A stretch of DNA of 50,268 nucleotides from Candidatus Competibacteraceae bacterium. GTDB lineage: Bacteria > Pseudomonadota > Gammaproteobacteria > Competibacterales > Competibacteraceae. Shown piece after piece: positions 38,610 to 47,119 of the stretch. The position numbers and the translations under genes were made by a program. The DNA lies in assembly GCA_007695245.1 (NCBI GenBank), contig REEE01000269.1, positions 1-50,268 on the forward strand, written 5' to 3'. Every line of letters starts with the position of its first letter. Position 1 is the stretch's first letter. Below the pieces are notes generated by a model. That model saw nothing but the letters and a program-made list of their open reading frames with translations. It was not told where the DNA came from and ran no database searches.

Positions 38610-38646
38610 GCCGCACGTGAACCGGTTCGAATTGGCCTCGTGCGGC
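38610..38646 (+). other. Hairpin between tssC and hcp
   Basis: GCCGCACG at 38610-38617 pairs with CGTGCGGC at 38639-38646, an 8-bp stem with a 21-base loop that contains a smaller palindrome (GAACCGGTTC). No T-run is present. It lies just after tssC and before the hcp promoter motif, so it may limit read-through or protect the tssBC 3' end. Confidence 0.5.
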
Positions 38647-38724
38647 CCGAACTGGTCCGGAAAGCTGTGGAAAACGCTTTGTGAAGGAGGTGCTTGAATC
38701 TTGTCGGCAAAGGATTTTTAACAA

Positions 38725-38740
38725 TGGCATGAGTCATGCA
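38725..38740 (+). promoter_or_regulatory. Sigma-54 (-24/-12) promoter of hcp
   Basis: TGGCATGAGTCATGCA matches the RpoN consensus TGGCACGnnnnTTGCA at 14 of the 16 positions counting the four free bases. The invariant GG (38726-38727) and GC (38738-38739) are separated by exactly ten bases. The predicted start of transcription is near 38751, about 48 bases before the hcp start codon. hcp of Vibrio cholerae and other T6SS bacteria is sigma-54 dependent, activated by VasH-type proteins. No such activator gene is in the window. Confidence 0.75.
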
Positions 38741-38798
38741 TTACATGCCGTGCAGAGCGAATCTGTAGCACTACCACTCAACTGAAGGAGAGACCATC

Positions 38799-39296
38799 AT
38801 GGCTTTTGACTTTTTTATCAAGATCGGCGACATCAAGGGTGAAGCCCAAGACGCCAAGTACAACGGCAGTGACGGCTGGATGGATGTGTTGGCCTGGAGC
38901 TGGGGTGCCAGCAACAGCGGCAGCACCCATGTGGGCAGCGGCAGCGGTGCCGGCAAGGCCAATTTCCAGGACATCAGCTTCACCAAGTACGTCGACAAGG
39001 CCACGCCCGACATCATGAAATCCGTCGCCAACGGCAAGCATCACGCCACGGCTCATCTGGTCGCGCGTCGGGCCGGCGAGAAACCCCTGGACTACCTGGT
39101 CATCGACATTGAGGACGCGATGCTCACCTCGCTGTCCACCGGCGGTTCGGGCGGCGAGGATCGGCTGACCGAGAACTGCTCGCTGAACTTCGACTTCTTC
39201 AAACTGAAGTACGTCGAGCAGATGAAGGACGGTTCGGCGGGCGATCAGCCCGAAATGTCATGGAGCATCGCGTCCAACGCCGAAGAGCAGGCGTGA
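38799..39296 (+). CDS. hcp: Hcp (TssD), T6SS tube protein
   Basis: This is a 165-residue Hcp. Family features are FFIKIGDIKGEAQD at the start, the GWMDVLAWSWG block and HHATAHLVARRAGEKPLDYLVI in the middle. The second beta-sheet half ends with SWSIASN. Hexamers stack to form the inner tube that carries effectors. GAAGGAGAGA precedes the ATG by about five bases. The gene is set apart by its own sigma-54-type promoter motif upstream and hairpins on both sides, consistent with much higher expression than its neighbours. Confidence 0.95.
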   Translation: MAFDFFIKIGDIKGEAQDAKYNGSDGWMDVLAWSWGASNSGSTHVGSGSGAGKANFQDISFTKYVDKATPDIMKSVANGKHHATAHLVARRAGEKPLDYLVIDIEDAMLTSLSTGGSGGEDRLTENCSLNFDFFKLKYVEQMKDGSAGDQPEMSWSIASNAEEQA

Positions 39297-39326
39297 GCGT
39301 GTTAACGCCCTGATTCCCCCTTAATC

Positions 39327-39366
39327 CCCGAATCGCGGCCCGTCTTCCGACCGGTCGCGGTTCGGG
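39327..39366 (+). other. Hairpin between hcp and tagJ
   Basis: CCCGAATCGCG at 39327-39337 pairs with CGCGGTTCGGG at 39356-39366, an 11-bp stem with one T-G pair. The 18-base loop holds the inner dyad GACCGGTC. There is no T-run. It is 30 bases after the hcp stop and could protect the hcp mRNA 3' end after processing or reduce read-through into tagJ. Confidence 0.55.
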
Positions 39367-39386
39367 CCTCATCGTCGAGAATAGGC

Positions 39387-40229
39387 ATGGGCGCCGAACA
39401 GAATCTCAATGAAGGCAAACTGGACGAAACGCTCGCGCAACTGCAACAGGAAGTGCGCCAGAATCCCGCAGACGCCAAGCTGCGGATTTTTCTGTTTCAA
39501 CTCTACTGCGTGTTGGGCGAATGGCAGAAAGCCCTGAACCAGCTCAACGTGCTGCGCGAGATGGATGCCGAGACGCTGCCGATGGTGCAGACCTACCAGG
39601 AGGCCGTTCAGTGCGAGGCGCTGCGCGGGCAGGTGTTCGCCGGGGGACGTACCCCGCTGCTGTTCGGCGAACCGGAGCCTTGGCTGGCGCTGTTGTTGGA
39701 GGCGCTCAAGCTGACGGCGCGCCAAGAACACGAGCGAGCGGGAGAGCTACGCGCCCGGTCGCTGGAACAGGCGCCGACCACCGGCGGTCGTTGCAACGAC
39801 CGACCGTTCGCCTGGCTGATGGACGCCGACCCGCGGCTCGGCCCGGTTCTGGAGGCCGTGATCAACGGTCGCTACTACTGGATTCCGTTCCAGCACATGC
39901 GCCGGATCGAACTGGAGCCGCCCGCCGACCTGCGCGATCTGGTCTGGTTGCCCGCCCATTTTACCTGGGCGAACGGCGGTCAGACCGTGGGTTTGATTCC
40001 AGTGCGTTATCCGGGCTCCGAGCAGTCGGCGGATCATGCCATTCGCATGGCCCGTAAAACCGACTGGCGCACGATCGACGAGGCGACCCAGTTGGGCCTG
40101 GGCCAGCGGCTACTGGCCACGGATGCCGACGATTACCCCCTGTTGGAACTGCGCGCGCTGGAGTTCGACGTAATGGATTCCGCCGCGATCCCATCGGATA
40201 CGACCGAGGCCGAACAAGGCCATGGCTGA
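39387..40229 (+). CDS. tagJ: TagJ (ImpE), T6SS accessory protein
   Basis: This 280-residue ImpE/TagJ protein has an N-terminal TPR-like helical region (GKLDETLAQLQQEVRQNPAD; RIFLFQLYCVLGEWQKALNQL). It continues with the ImpE core RPFAWLMDADPRLGPVLEAV and GRYYWIPFQHMRRIELEPP. In Pseudomonas, TagJ binds TssB and tunes recruitment of ClpV. The gene is found only in some T6SS subtypes, including imp-like clusters. It overlaps tssE by eight bases. Confidence 0.9.
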   Translation: MGAEQNLNEGKLDETLAQLQQEVRQNPADAKLRIFLFQLYCVLGEWQKALNQLNVLREMDAETLPMVQTYQEAVQCEALRGQVFAGGRTPLLFGEPEPWLALLLEALKLTARQEHERAGELRARSLEQAPTTGGRCNDRPFAWLMDADPRLGPVLEAVINGRYYWIPFQHMRRIELEPPADLRDLVWLPAHFTWANGGQTVGLIPVRYPGSEQSADHAIRMARKTDWRTIDEATQLGLGQRLLATDADDYPLLELRALEFDVMDSAAIPSDTTEAEQGHG

Positions 40230-40740
40230 ACTCACCACGAAGGATCGTCTGCAACCTTCGCTGCTGGATCGATTGACGGATGATGAACCGGACCAGCCGC
40301 AGGAGTCCCGCGAAAAACGGGTTTTGTCGATGAACCGCTTGCGCGAGTGCGTGTTGCGCGATCTGGCGTGGCTTTTAAATACGGCGCGCTTGCCGAGCCA
40401 CCAGGCCATCGAACACTATCCGTTTGCCGCCCGTTCCGTCATCAATTACGGACTGCCGCCGTTGTCGGGGACGCTCGCGAGTAGTTTGGATGTCCACGAG
40501 CTGGAAAATATTCTGACCCAAGTGATCGAGGACTTCGAACCGCGCATTTTGCGCGGGACGGTCAGGGTCCAGGTTATTCTGACGCGCGAATTGATGAGTC
40601 ATAACACCTTGACTTTCGTGATCAGCGGCAATCTTTGGGCGCAACCCTTACCTTTGCAACTGTACTTAAAAACCGAATTCGATCTGGAAAGCGGCCAGGT
40701 TAAGGTTGAAGAAGCCGACCATCCGACGAGTATGTCCTAA
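40222..40740 (+). CDS. tssE: TssE, T6SS baseplate wedge protein
   Basis: This is a 172-residue gp25-like protein. The lysozyme-like fold of phage gp25 is reflected by LRECVLRDLAWLLNTARL, YGLPPLSG, EDFEPRIL and VQVILT blocks. TssE forms the wedge with TssF and TssG and starts sheath polymerisation. The ATG at 40222 lies inside the end of tagJ. Its TAA stop shares one base with the tssF ATG at 40740, so tssE and tssF translation are coupled. Confidence 0.95.
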   Translation: MAELTTKDRLQPSLLDRLTDDEPDQPQESREKRVLSMNRLRECVLRDLAWLLNTARLPSHQAIEHYPFAARSVINYGLPPLSGTLASSLDVHELENILTQVIEDFEPRILRGTVRVQVILTRELMSHNTLTFVISGNLWAQPLPLQLYLKTEFDLESGQVKVEEADHPTSMS

Positions 40741-42617
40741 TGGACCCGCGTCTTCTTCAGTATTACAACCGGGAATTGCAGCACCTGCGCGAAATGGGCG
40801 GAGAATTCGCCCGCGAGTTTCCGAAAATCGCCGGTCGCCTGGGATTGGACGCCTTTGAGTGCGCCGATCCCTATGTCGAACGCTTGCTGGAAGGCTTCAG
40901 TTTTCTGGCGGCGCGGGTGCAACTCAAGATCGACGCCGAGTTTCCGCGCTTTACCCAGCATCTGTTGGAAATCATCTACCCACATTATCTGGCACCGACG
41001 CCCTCGATGGCGGTCCTCCGGGTGGAGCCGGATTCCACCGAAAGCGCGCTGGAGCAGGGGTTCGTGCTGCCTCGGGACCAGGCGCTGTTCAGCGTGTTGG
41101 GTAAAGGTGAGAGTACGTCCTGTGAATATCGCACGGCGCACGAAGTCACGCTGTGGCCGCTGGAGATCACCGAAGCGCAATACTTCGTCGGCAAGGAGCC
41201 GGTGGCCTTGCTCGATTTGCCTGACTCGGGCAAAGTCCGGGCCGGCATTCGCCTGCGCTTGCGGACCACTCTGCCTGGATTATCGTTCGATAAACTACCG
41301 CTGGAGCGGCTGCACTTGTATTTGCATGGCAGCGATTCGTTGCCCATGCATCTGTACGAGCAGATTCTGGCCAATACGGTGCTGCTGGTGGCGCGGCCGG
41401 GACAGCGCCCGGCCCCATGGCATGAAGTGATCGCCAGCCGCCACCTGCGGCGGTTGGGTTTTGAGGAAGAACAGGCGCTGTTGCCGGACGTGCCGTCATC
41501 GTTCCAAGGCTACCGTTTGCTCCATGAATACTTTGCCTTGCCGCAACGTTTTCTATTCGTGGAGCTGGGCGGACTGGGACCGACGGTGCGCCGCTGCGCG
41601 AGTTCCGAACTGGAAATCCTGATCCTGTTAAATCGGGTGGACCCGGTGTTGGAAAACACGCTGACTGCCGCCAATTTCGCCCTGTTCTGTACCCCGGCGA
41701 TCAATCTGTTCCCCAAGCGCGCCGACCGCATCCACCTGAGCGATCAGGTGGCCGAACATCATGTTTTGCCGGATCGCACCCGGCCCATGGACTTCGAAGT
41801 GTATTCCATCACCGGCGTCACCGGGATCGGTGCCAATCACGAAGAACAGGAGTTTTTACCTTTTTACGCCCATCACGATCGACTGGGCCAGCGCGAGCAT
41901 CGGGCTTTCTATACCCAATATCGGTTGCCGCGCCGGTTGTCCAGCCAGCAACGCCGCGTCGGTCCGCGCTCCAGCTATGTCGGCGGCGAGACCTTCCTCG
42001 CGTTGGTGGACGCCGATGAAGCGCCGTACAGCAGCATGTTGCGGCAGTTGGCGGTGACGACGACCTGTACCAACCGTGATTTGCCGTTGCACATGCCGGT
42101 CGGACGTGGCGACACCGATTTTACGTTCATGTCCGGCGCGCCGGTGCGGGCGGTGCGTTGTCTGGCCGGTCCGACCAAACCGCGTCCTTCTCACGCGCAC
42201 GGCGACACCGCCTGGCGTTTGATCAGTCACTTGGCGCTGAATTACCTGTCTTTGGTCGACAGCGACGCCCGCCAGGGCGCGGTCGCGTTGCGCGAGTTGC
42301 TGGCGCTGTACGGCGATGTGGCCGAGGCGGCGATCCGCAGCCAGGTCGACGGCGTACAGTCGATCAAAACGACGCCGGTGACCCGTCGCGCGCCCGTTCC
42401 CGGACCGATCGCGTTTGCCCGTGGTCTGGAAGTCACGGTGACTTTGGATGAGGCGGCGTTTGAGGGGGAAGGTATCCTGCTGTTTGGAGCCGTGCTGGAA
42501 CGGTTTTTCGCCAAGTACGCTTCGATCAATTCCTTTACTGAAACGGTCGTTCGCTCGACCGAACGCGGCGAGATCATGCGATGGCCCACCCGGATCGGAC
42601 AGCGGCACACGCTGTAG
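40740..42617 (+). CDS. tssF: TssF, T6SS baseplate protein
   Basis: This is a 625-residue TssF (ImpG/VasA). The start MDPRLLQYYNRELQHLREMGGEFA and ADPYVERLLEGFSFLAARVQ are typical. It ends with the FFAKYASINSFTETVVRS block common to the family. Together with TssG and TssE it builds the baseplate wedge. It overlaps tssG by 37 bases, so the two are tightly coupled, as in most T6SS operons. Confidence 0.95.
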   Translation: MDPRLLQYYNRELQHLREMGGEFAREFPKIAGRLGLDAFECADPYVERLLEGFSFLAARVQLKIDAEFPRFTQHLLEIIYPHYLAPTPSMAVLRVEPDSTESALEQGFVLPRDQALFSVLGKGESTSCEYRTAHEVTLWPLEITEAQYFVGKEPVALLDLPDSGKVRAGIRLRLRTTLPGLSFDKLPLERLHLYLHGSDSLPMHLYEQILANTVLLVARPGQRPAPWHEVIASRHLRRLGFEEEQALLPDVPSSFQGYRLLHEYFALPQRFLFVELGGLGPTVRRCASSELEILILLNRVDPVLENTLTAANFALFCTPAINLFPKRADRIHLSDQVAEHHVLPDRTRPMDFEVYSITGVTGIGANHEEQEFLPFYAHHDRLGQREHRAFYTQYRLPRRLSSQQRRVGPRSSYVGGETFLALVDADEAPYSSMLRQLAVTTTCTNRDLPLHMPVGRGDTDFTFMSGAPVRAVRCLAGPTKPRPSHAHGDTAWRLISHLALNYLSLVDSDARQGAVALRELLALYGDVAEAAIRSQVDGVQSIKTTPVTRRAPVPGPIAFARGLEVTVTLDEAAFEGEGILLFGAVLERFFAKYASINSFTETVVRSTERGEIMRWPTRIGQRHTL

Positions 42618-43612
42618 CGTTGTTTGAGGCATTGCGACGGCGGCCTTATGCCTTTCATTTTTTTCAGGCGTTGCGCCGTCTGGAATGCGCGTATCACGAT
42701 CGGCCGCGCCTGGGAGAATCCACCCGGCCGACCGATGATCCGATTCGCCTGGCGCAGGAGCCGGCCATGACTTTTGCGCCGTCCACGCTGGCGGCGTTCG
42801 ATCTGGCCAGCGATGATCGGCCGCCCAGGCTGTTCGAGTATTTTTTCGGGTTGTTCGGACCCAACGGGCCGTTGCCCCTGCACCTGACCGAGTACGCGCG
42901 CGACCGCTCGCGCAATCATGGTGACCGAACCTTTGCCCGTTTCGCCGACCTCTTCCATCACCGGCTGCTGTGTCTGTTTTACCGGAGTTGGGCCGACGCG
43001 CAACCGACGGTCAGTTTCGACCGGCCGGAAGCCGACCGTTTCAATGTTTATGTCGGCGCGCCGTTCGGCCTGGGGACGCCGTCGTTGTGGAATCGGGATG
43101 CGGTTCCCGACTCGGCCAAGTTCCATTACGCCGGACGATTGGCGTGTCAAACCCGTAATCCCGAAGGGTTACAGGCGATTCTGGCGGATTTTTTCAATTT
43201 GCCGGTAGCGATTGAGGACTTCGTCGGCCATTGGTTGCCGCTGGACGAAAGCAGCCGGTGTTACCTGGGCGCGACCCCGGTCACCGGCAGGCTTGGGATG
43301 ACCGCGGTCATCGGCGAGCGAGTTTGGGATTGCCAGTTCAAGTTCCGCATCACCATCGGGCCGATGGGTTTAGAGGACTTTCAGCGCTTCCTGCCCGGCA
43401 GCGACAGCCTGCGGCGGCTGGTCGCGTGGGTGCGCAATTATATCGGCGATGAGTTGCTGTGGGATTTCAATCCGATCCTCGACAGGAACGAAGTGCCGCC
43501 ATTGATTCTGGGCGAAGGAACGCGACTCGGTTGGACCACTTGGCTGACCGGTCAGCCGCTGGCGCGCGATGCCGATGATTTGAAACTGGATGCTGTTACT
43601 TATTGCAAATAA
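42581..43612 (+). CDS. tssG: TssG, T6SS baseplate protein
   Basis: This is a 343-residue TssG (ImpH/VasB). Key blocks are YAFHFFQALRRLECAY, the FEYFFGLFGPNGPLPLHLTEY core motif, and LFYRSWADAQP. The C-terminus shows TRLGWTTWLTG. It pairs with TssF. The ATG at 42581 lies inside tssF, with a GAGA sequence nearby. clpV follows after 21 bases and has its own AAGGAG site. Confidence 0.95.
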   Translation: MAHPDRTAAHAVALFEALRRRPYAFHFFQALRRLECAYHDRPRLGESTRPTDDPIRLAQEPAMTFAPSTLAAFDLASDDRPPRLFEYFFGLFGPNGPLPLHLTEYARDRSRNHGDRTFARFADLFHHRLLCLFYRSWADAQPTVSFDRPEADRFNVYVGAPFGLGTPSLWNRDAVPDSAKFHYAGRLACQTRNPEGLQAILADFFNLPVAIEDFVGHWLPLDESSRCYLGATPVTGRLGMTAVIGERVWDCQFKFRITIGPMGLEDFQRFLPGSDSLRRLVAWVRNYIGDELLWDFNPILDRNEVPPLILGEGTRLGWTTWLTGQPLARDADDLKLDAVTYCK

Positions 43613-43633
43613 CCTTCAAAGGAGTCCGAATCC

Positions 43634-46318
43634 ATGGCTGAAATCAGTCGCGTCGCCCTGTTCGGCAAGCTGAATAGCCTGGGCTACAAAGCCATTGAAA
43701 GCGCTACCGTGTTCTGCAAGCTGCGGGGTAATCCGTATGTGGAGCTGGTGCATTGGTTGCATCAGGTCCTGCAATTGCCGGATTCGGATTTGCATCGGGT
43801 GATTCAGCATTTCGGTCTGAATCCTTCCCGGTTGGCCAAGGATTTTACTGAAGCGCTGGATCGTTTGCCGCGCGGCGCGACCTCGATTTCGGATTTGTCC
43901 TCACACGTCGATGCGGCGGTGAAGGAAGCCTGGGTCTATGCCACGCTGATGTTCAAGGATAGCCAGGTGCGGACGGGTCATTTGCTGTTGGGGATGCTGA
44001 AAACGCCCGATTTGCGTAATGCGCTGCTGGCCATTTCCCGCGAGTTTGAAAAGATCAAGCTGGATGAATTAACCGAGCGCTTTGCCGACCTCGTCGCTGC
44101 GTCGCCGGAAGGCGGGTTGCGCGCCAGCGACGGTTCTCAGGTCGGCGGCGGCGCGGCGCCAGGTGAAGCCAGCGAGGCGATGGCCCCGGCGCAGATGGGT
44201 AAACAGGAAGCTCTGCAACGCTTTTCCGTGGATTTGACCGAGCGGGCGCGCAAGGGCGAACTCGATCCGATTGTGGGCCGTGATGAAGAAATCCGCCAGA
44301 TCGTCGATATTCTGATGCGTCGTCGTCAGAATAACCCGATCCTGACGGGTGAAGCAGGCGTCGGCAAGACCGCAGTGGTCGAAGGCTTTGCCCAGCGCAT
44401 TGCGTCTGGTGATGTGCCGCCGCCCTTGCAGGATGTGACCCTGCGGGTGCTGGACGTGGGCCTGTTGCAGGCCGGGGCCAGTATGAAGGGTGAATTCGAA
44501 AACCGCTTGCGGCAGGTGATCGACGAAGTGCAGTCCTCGCCCAAGCCCATCATCCTGTTTATTGACGAAGCGCACACTCTGATCGGTGCGGGCGGCGCAG
44601 CCGGCACCGGCGATGCCGCCAACCTGCTCAAACCGGCGCTGGCACGGGGCAAACTGCGCACCATCGCGGCGACCACCTGGGCCGAGTACAAGAAACATAT
44701 CGAAAAAGACCCGGCGCTGACCCGGCGTTTCCAGGTGGTGCAGGTCGGCGAGCCGAGTGAAGAGAAAACCATTCTGATGATGCGCGGCATGGCTTCGACC
44801 ATGGAACAGCACCACCGGGTGCAAATTCTCGATGAGGCGCTGGAGGCTGCGGTTAAGTTGTCCCATCGCTATATTCCCGCCCGCCAGTTGCCGGATAAAG
44901 CGGTCAGTTTGCTGGATACGGCGAGCGCCCGCGTGGCGATCAGCCTTCATGCCGTGCCCGCCGAAGTGGATGACAGCCGTCGCCGCATCGAGGGCTTGAA
45001 TGTCGAGCTGGAAATCATCGGGCGCGAAACGGCGGTCGGGATGGAGACCGCGCAGCGATTGGCCGAAGCGACCGAGAAATTGCAGGCCGAACAGGCGCGA
45101 CTGGCGCTGTTGGAAGATCGCTGGCAGAAAGAAAAAACCCTGGTCGATCAAGTGCTGGAACTGCGGGCCAAGCTGCGCGGCGATGGCGGCAAAGTGGACG
45201 CGGCGGCGACTGCCGAAGCGGATCCACAGCGGCAAGACTGGCTGACCGAGCTGAAGGCGCTGCAAATTCAGTTGCATGAATTGCAAGGCGAGAAACCGCT
45301 GATTCTGCCCAGCGTGGACGCGCAGGCGGTGGCTTCCGTCGTCGCTGACTGGACCGGTATTCCGGTCGGGCGGATGGTCAAGAACGAGATCGAAACGGTT
45401 CTCAAGCTGGCCGACAATCTGGAGCAGCGCATTATCGGCCAGCGTCATGCTTTGGACATGATCGCCCGGCGGATTCAAACCTCGCGGGCGGCGTTGGACA
45501 ATCCGAATAAACCCATTGGCGTGTTCATGCTGGCCGGCCCATCCGGGGTGGGCAAGACCGAGACGGCGCTGGCGCTGGCAGAAACGCTGTACGGCGGCGA
45601 GCAGAATGTCATCACGATTAATATGAGCGAATATCAGGAAGCGCATACCGTTTCCACCCTGAAAGGCGCACCGCCCGGTTATGTCGGTTATGGCGAAGGC
45701 GGGGTATTAACCGAAGCGGTGCGGCGGCGTCCCTACAGCGTGGTGCTATTGGACGAAGTGGAGAAAGCCCATCCCGATGTGCATGAAATTTTCTTCCAGG
45801 TCTTTGATAAAGGCTGGATGGAAGATGGCGAAGGCCGGGTGATTGACTTCAAGAATACCCTGATCCTGCTGACCACTAACGCTGGCACCGATCTGATCAT
45901 GGGTATGTGCAAAGACCCGGATTTGATGCCGGAGCCGGAAGGGATTGCCAAAGCCTTGCGTGAACCTTTGCTGAAAGTGTTTCCACCCGCGCTATTAGGC
46001 CGACTGGTCGTTATTCCCTACTACCCGCTCAGTGATGAAATGATTGGCGCGATTGCTCGTCTGCAATTGGGGCGCATCACCAAGCGGATTAAGGAAACCC
46101 GCAAGATTCCATTCAGCTATGACGATGAAGTCATTAAGCTGATTACCAGCCGTTGCACGGAACTGGAGAGCGGCGGGCGGATGATTGACGCGATCCTGAC
46201 TAATACGGTATTGCCGAAAATCAGCGAAGAGTTCCTGCGGCGAATGATGGAAGGCAAGCCCATTGAACGAGTGCATGTGAATGTGACAGACGGCGAGTTT
46301 GGGTATGCGTTTGAGTAG
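43634..46318 (+). CDS. clpV: ClpV (TssH), T6SS sheath-recycling AAA+ ATPase
   Basis: This is an 894-residue two-ring AAA+ ATPase. The N-domain (about 1-160) would bind contracted TssC. Walker A1 is GEAGVGKT (239-246) and Walker B1 is LFIDEAH (to 314). A middle coiled-coil region (about 415-540) follows. Walker A2 is GPSGVGKT near residue 635, with VLLDEVEKAH. It ends ERVHVNVTDGEFGYAFE. ClpV disassembles contracted sheath so that TssBC can be reused. It is the last core gene of the plus T6SS operon. A second copy of its C-terminal 17 codons lies at 47035-47085. Confidence 0.97.
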   Translation: MAEISRVALFGKLNSLGYKAIESATVFCKLRGNPYVELVHWLHQVLQLPDSDLHRVIQHFGLNPSRLAKDFTEALDRLPRGATSISDLSSHVDAAVKEAWVYATLMFKDSQVRTGHLLLGMLKTPDLRNALLAISREFEKIKLDELTERFADLVAASPEGGLRASDGSQVGGGAAPGEASEAMAPAQMGKQEALQRFSVDLTERARKGELDPIVGRDEEIRQIVDILMRRRQNNPILTGEAGVGKTAVVEGFAQRIASGDVPPPLQDVTLRVLDVGLLQAGASMKGEFENRLRQVIDEVQSSPKPIILFIDEAHTLIGAGGAAGTGDAANLLKPALARGKLRTIAATTWAEYKKHIEKDPALTRRFQVVQVGEPSEEKTILMMRGMASTMEQHHRVQILDEALEAAVKLSHRYIPARQLPDKAVSLLDTASARVAISLHAVPAEVDDSRRRIEGLNVELEIIGRETAVGMETAQRLAEATEKLQAEQARLALLEDRWQKEKTLVDQVLELRAKLRGDGGKVDAAATAEADPQRQDWLTELKALQIQLHELQGEKPLILPSVDAQAVASVVADWTGIPVGRMVKNEIETVLKLADNLEQRIIGQRHALDMIARRIQTSRAALDNPNKPIGVFMLAGPSGVGKTETALALAETLYGGEQNVITINMSEYQEAHTVSTLKGAPPGYVGYGEGGVLTEAVRRRPYSVVLLDEVEKAHPDVHEIFFQVFDKGWMEDGEGRVIDFKNTLILLTTNAGTDLIMGMCKDPDLMPEPEGIAKALREPLLKVFPPALLGRLVVIPYYPLSDEMIGAIARLQLGRITKRIKETRKIPFSYDDEVIKLITSRCTELESGGRMIDAILTNTVLPKISEEFLRRMMEGKPIERVHVNVTDGEFGYAFE

Positions 46319-46335
46319 ACTTTAAGCAACTTGAC

Positions 46336-46364
46336 CGGGTGGGTTGACGCCCTCAATCCACCCG
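46336..46364 (+). other. Hairpin after clpV
   Basis: CGGGTGGGTT at 46336-46345 pairs with AATCCACCCG at 46355-46364 (10 bp, one G-T pair, 9-base loop), 17 bases after the clpV stop. There is no T-run, so it is at best a weak end point. It marks the boundary between the T6SS core and the lower-GC accessory genes. Confidence 0.5.
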
Positions 46365-46385
46365 CTACTCTGGAGATGCTGATTG

Positions 46386-46979
46386 ATGATGCCTAAGTTG
46401 CGGGAACCATTGACCAGTGTGGAATATCTGGTTCTGGAACGGGAATCGGAAACCAAGAATGAGTATTTTAATGGTGAAACTTTCGCTATGGCGGGTGCCA
46501 GTCGTCGCCATAATCAGATTACGACTAATCTGGTGTGTATGGTCGGCAATCAATTGGCGAACCGGGTGTGTAGTGTTTATTCCAGTGATATGAAGGTTAA
46601 AATTGATAAGTTGAATAAATATACCTATCCAGATGTTTTGATTGTCTGTCAAAACCAGCAATTTGAAGACGAAAATGAAGATGTGTTGCTAAACCCGGTC
46701 GTCATTATGGAAGTGCTGTCGGATTCAACAGAAGCCTATGATCGCGGTGACAAGTTTATTCATTATCAGAATATCCCTTCTCTGGTTGAATATGTGCTGA
46801 TTTCGCAAAAGTCGGTTCAGGTGGAGAAATTTTTGCGCCAGCTTGATCATGTTTGGGTTTATTCAAAATATCTTGAAATGGGTGACGAGATTCATCTGAC
46901 CGCCGTTGATTGTATCCTGACAATCCAGGAGATTTACGCCAAGGTGATTAGTCCGTCTGGCTATCAGGCTGCTTTGTAA
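46386..46979 (+). CDS. Uma2 family (DUF820) PD-(D/E)XK nuclease-like protein
   Basis: This 197-residue protein matches the Uma2 family. PDVLIVC holds the Asp (83), VVIMEVLSDSTEAYDRG holds the Glu (109), and DKF holds the Lys (123) of a PD-(D/E)XK nuclease fold, all intact. GGAG lies ten bases before the ATG at 46386, and 46389 is also possible. Uma2 genes are numerous and mobile in cyanobacteria and some proteobacteria, and their function is unproven. Base composition is lower in GC than the T6SS core. It lies between clpV and a duplicated clpV tail, so it probably arrived separately. Confidence 0.8.
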   Translation: MMPKLREPLTSVEYLVLERESETKNEYFNGETFAMAGASRRHNQITTNLVCMVGNQLANRVCSVYSSDMKVKIDKLNKYTYPDVLIVCQNQQFEDENEDVLLNPVVIMEVLSDSTEAYDRGDKFIHYQNIPSLVEYVLISQKSVQVEKFLRQLDHVWVYSKYLEMGDEIHLTAVDCILTIQEIYAKVISPSGYQAAL

Positions 46980-47031
46980 TCTTGTGCAAATTCCTAGAAT
47001 GGAAGGCTGATGCAGCGGGGATTGCAGAATT

Positions 47032-47088
47032 ATGGAGCGGGTACATGTGAATGTCACGGATGGTGAATTTGGATATGGGTTTGAGTGA
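47032..47088 (+). pseudogene. Duplicated C-terminal tail of ClpV
   Basis: Eighteen codons plus TGA read MERVHVNVTDGEFGYGFE. Seventeen of them match the last 17 residues of ClpV (46265-46315) except Gly for Ala at one position. The DNA differs at about ten other sites, nearly all in third codon positions, so it is the end of a diverged clpV paralogue rather than a recent copy. A 9-base match (ATGGAAGGC at 46999-47007) to the region just before the tail in clpV suggests a slightly longer decayed homology. Catalytic domains are absent. The candidate effector gene begins 31 bases after its stop. Confidence 0.85.
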
Positions 47089-47119
47089 AATACAGCGGGA
47101 TAATCGAGGAGTCAACATC

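Noticed and set aside
38762-38772. GTAGCACTACC upstream of hcp as another copy of the MITE end
   Set aside because: Only about nine bases match, within chance expectation in 50 kb.
44069-45646. 525-codon open frame antisense to clpV
   Set aside because: It lies within conserved ClpV AAA+ domains and shows no domain or start signal of its own.
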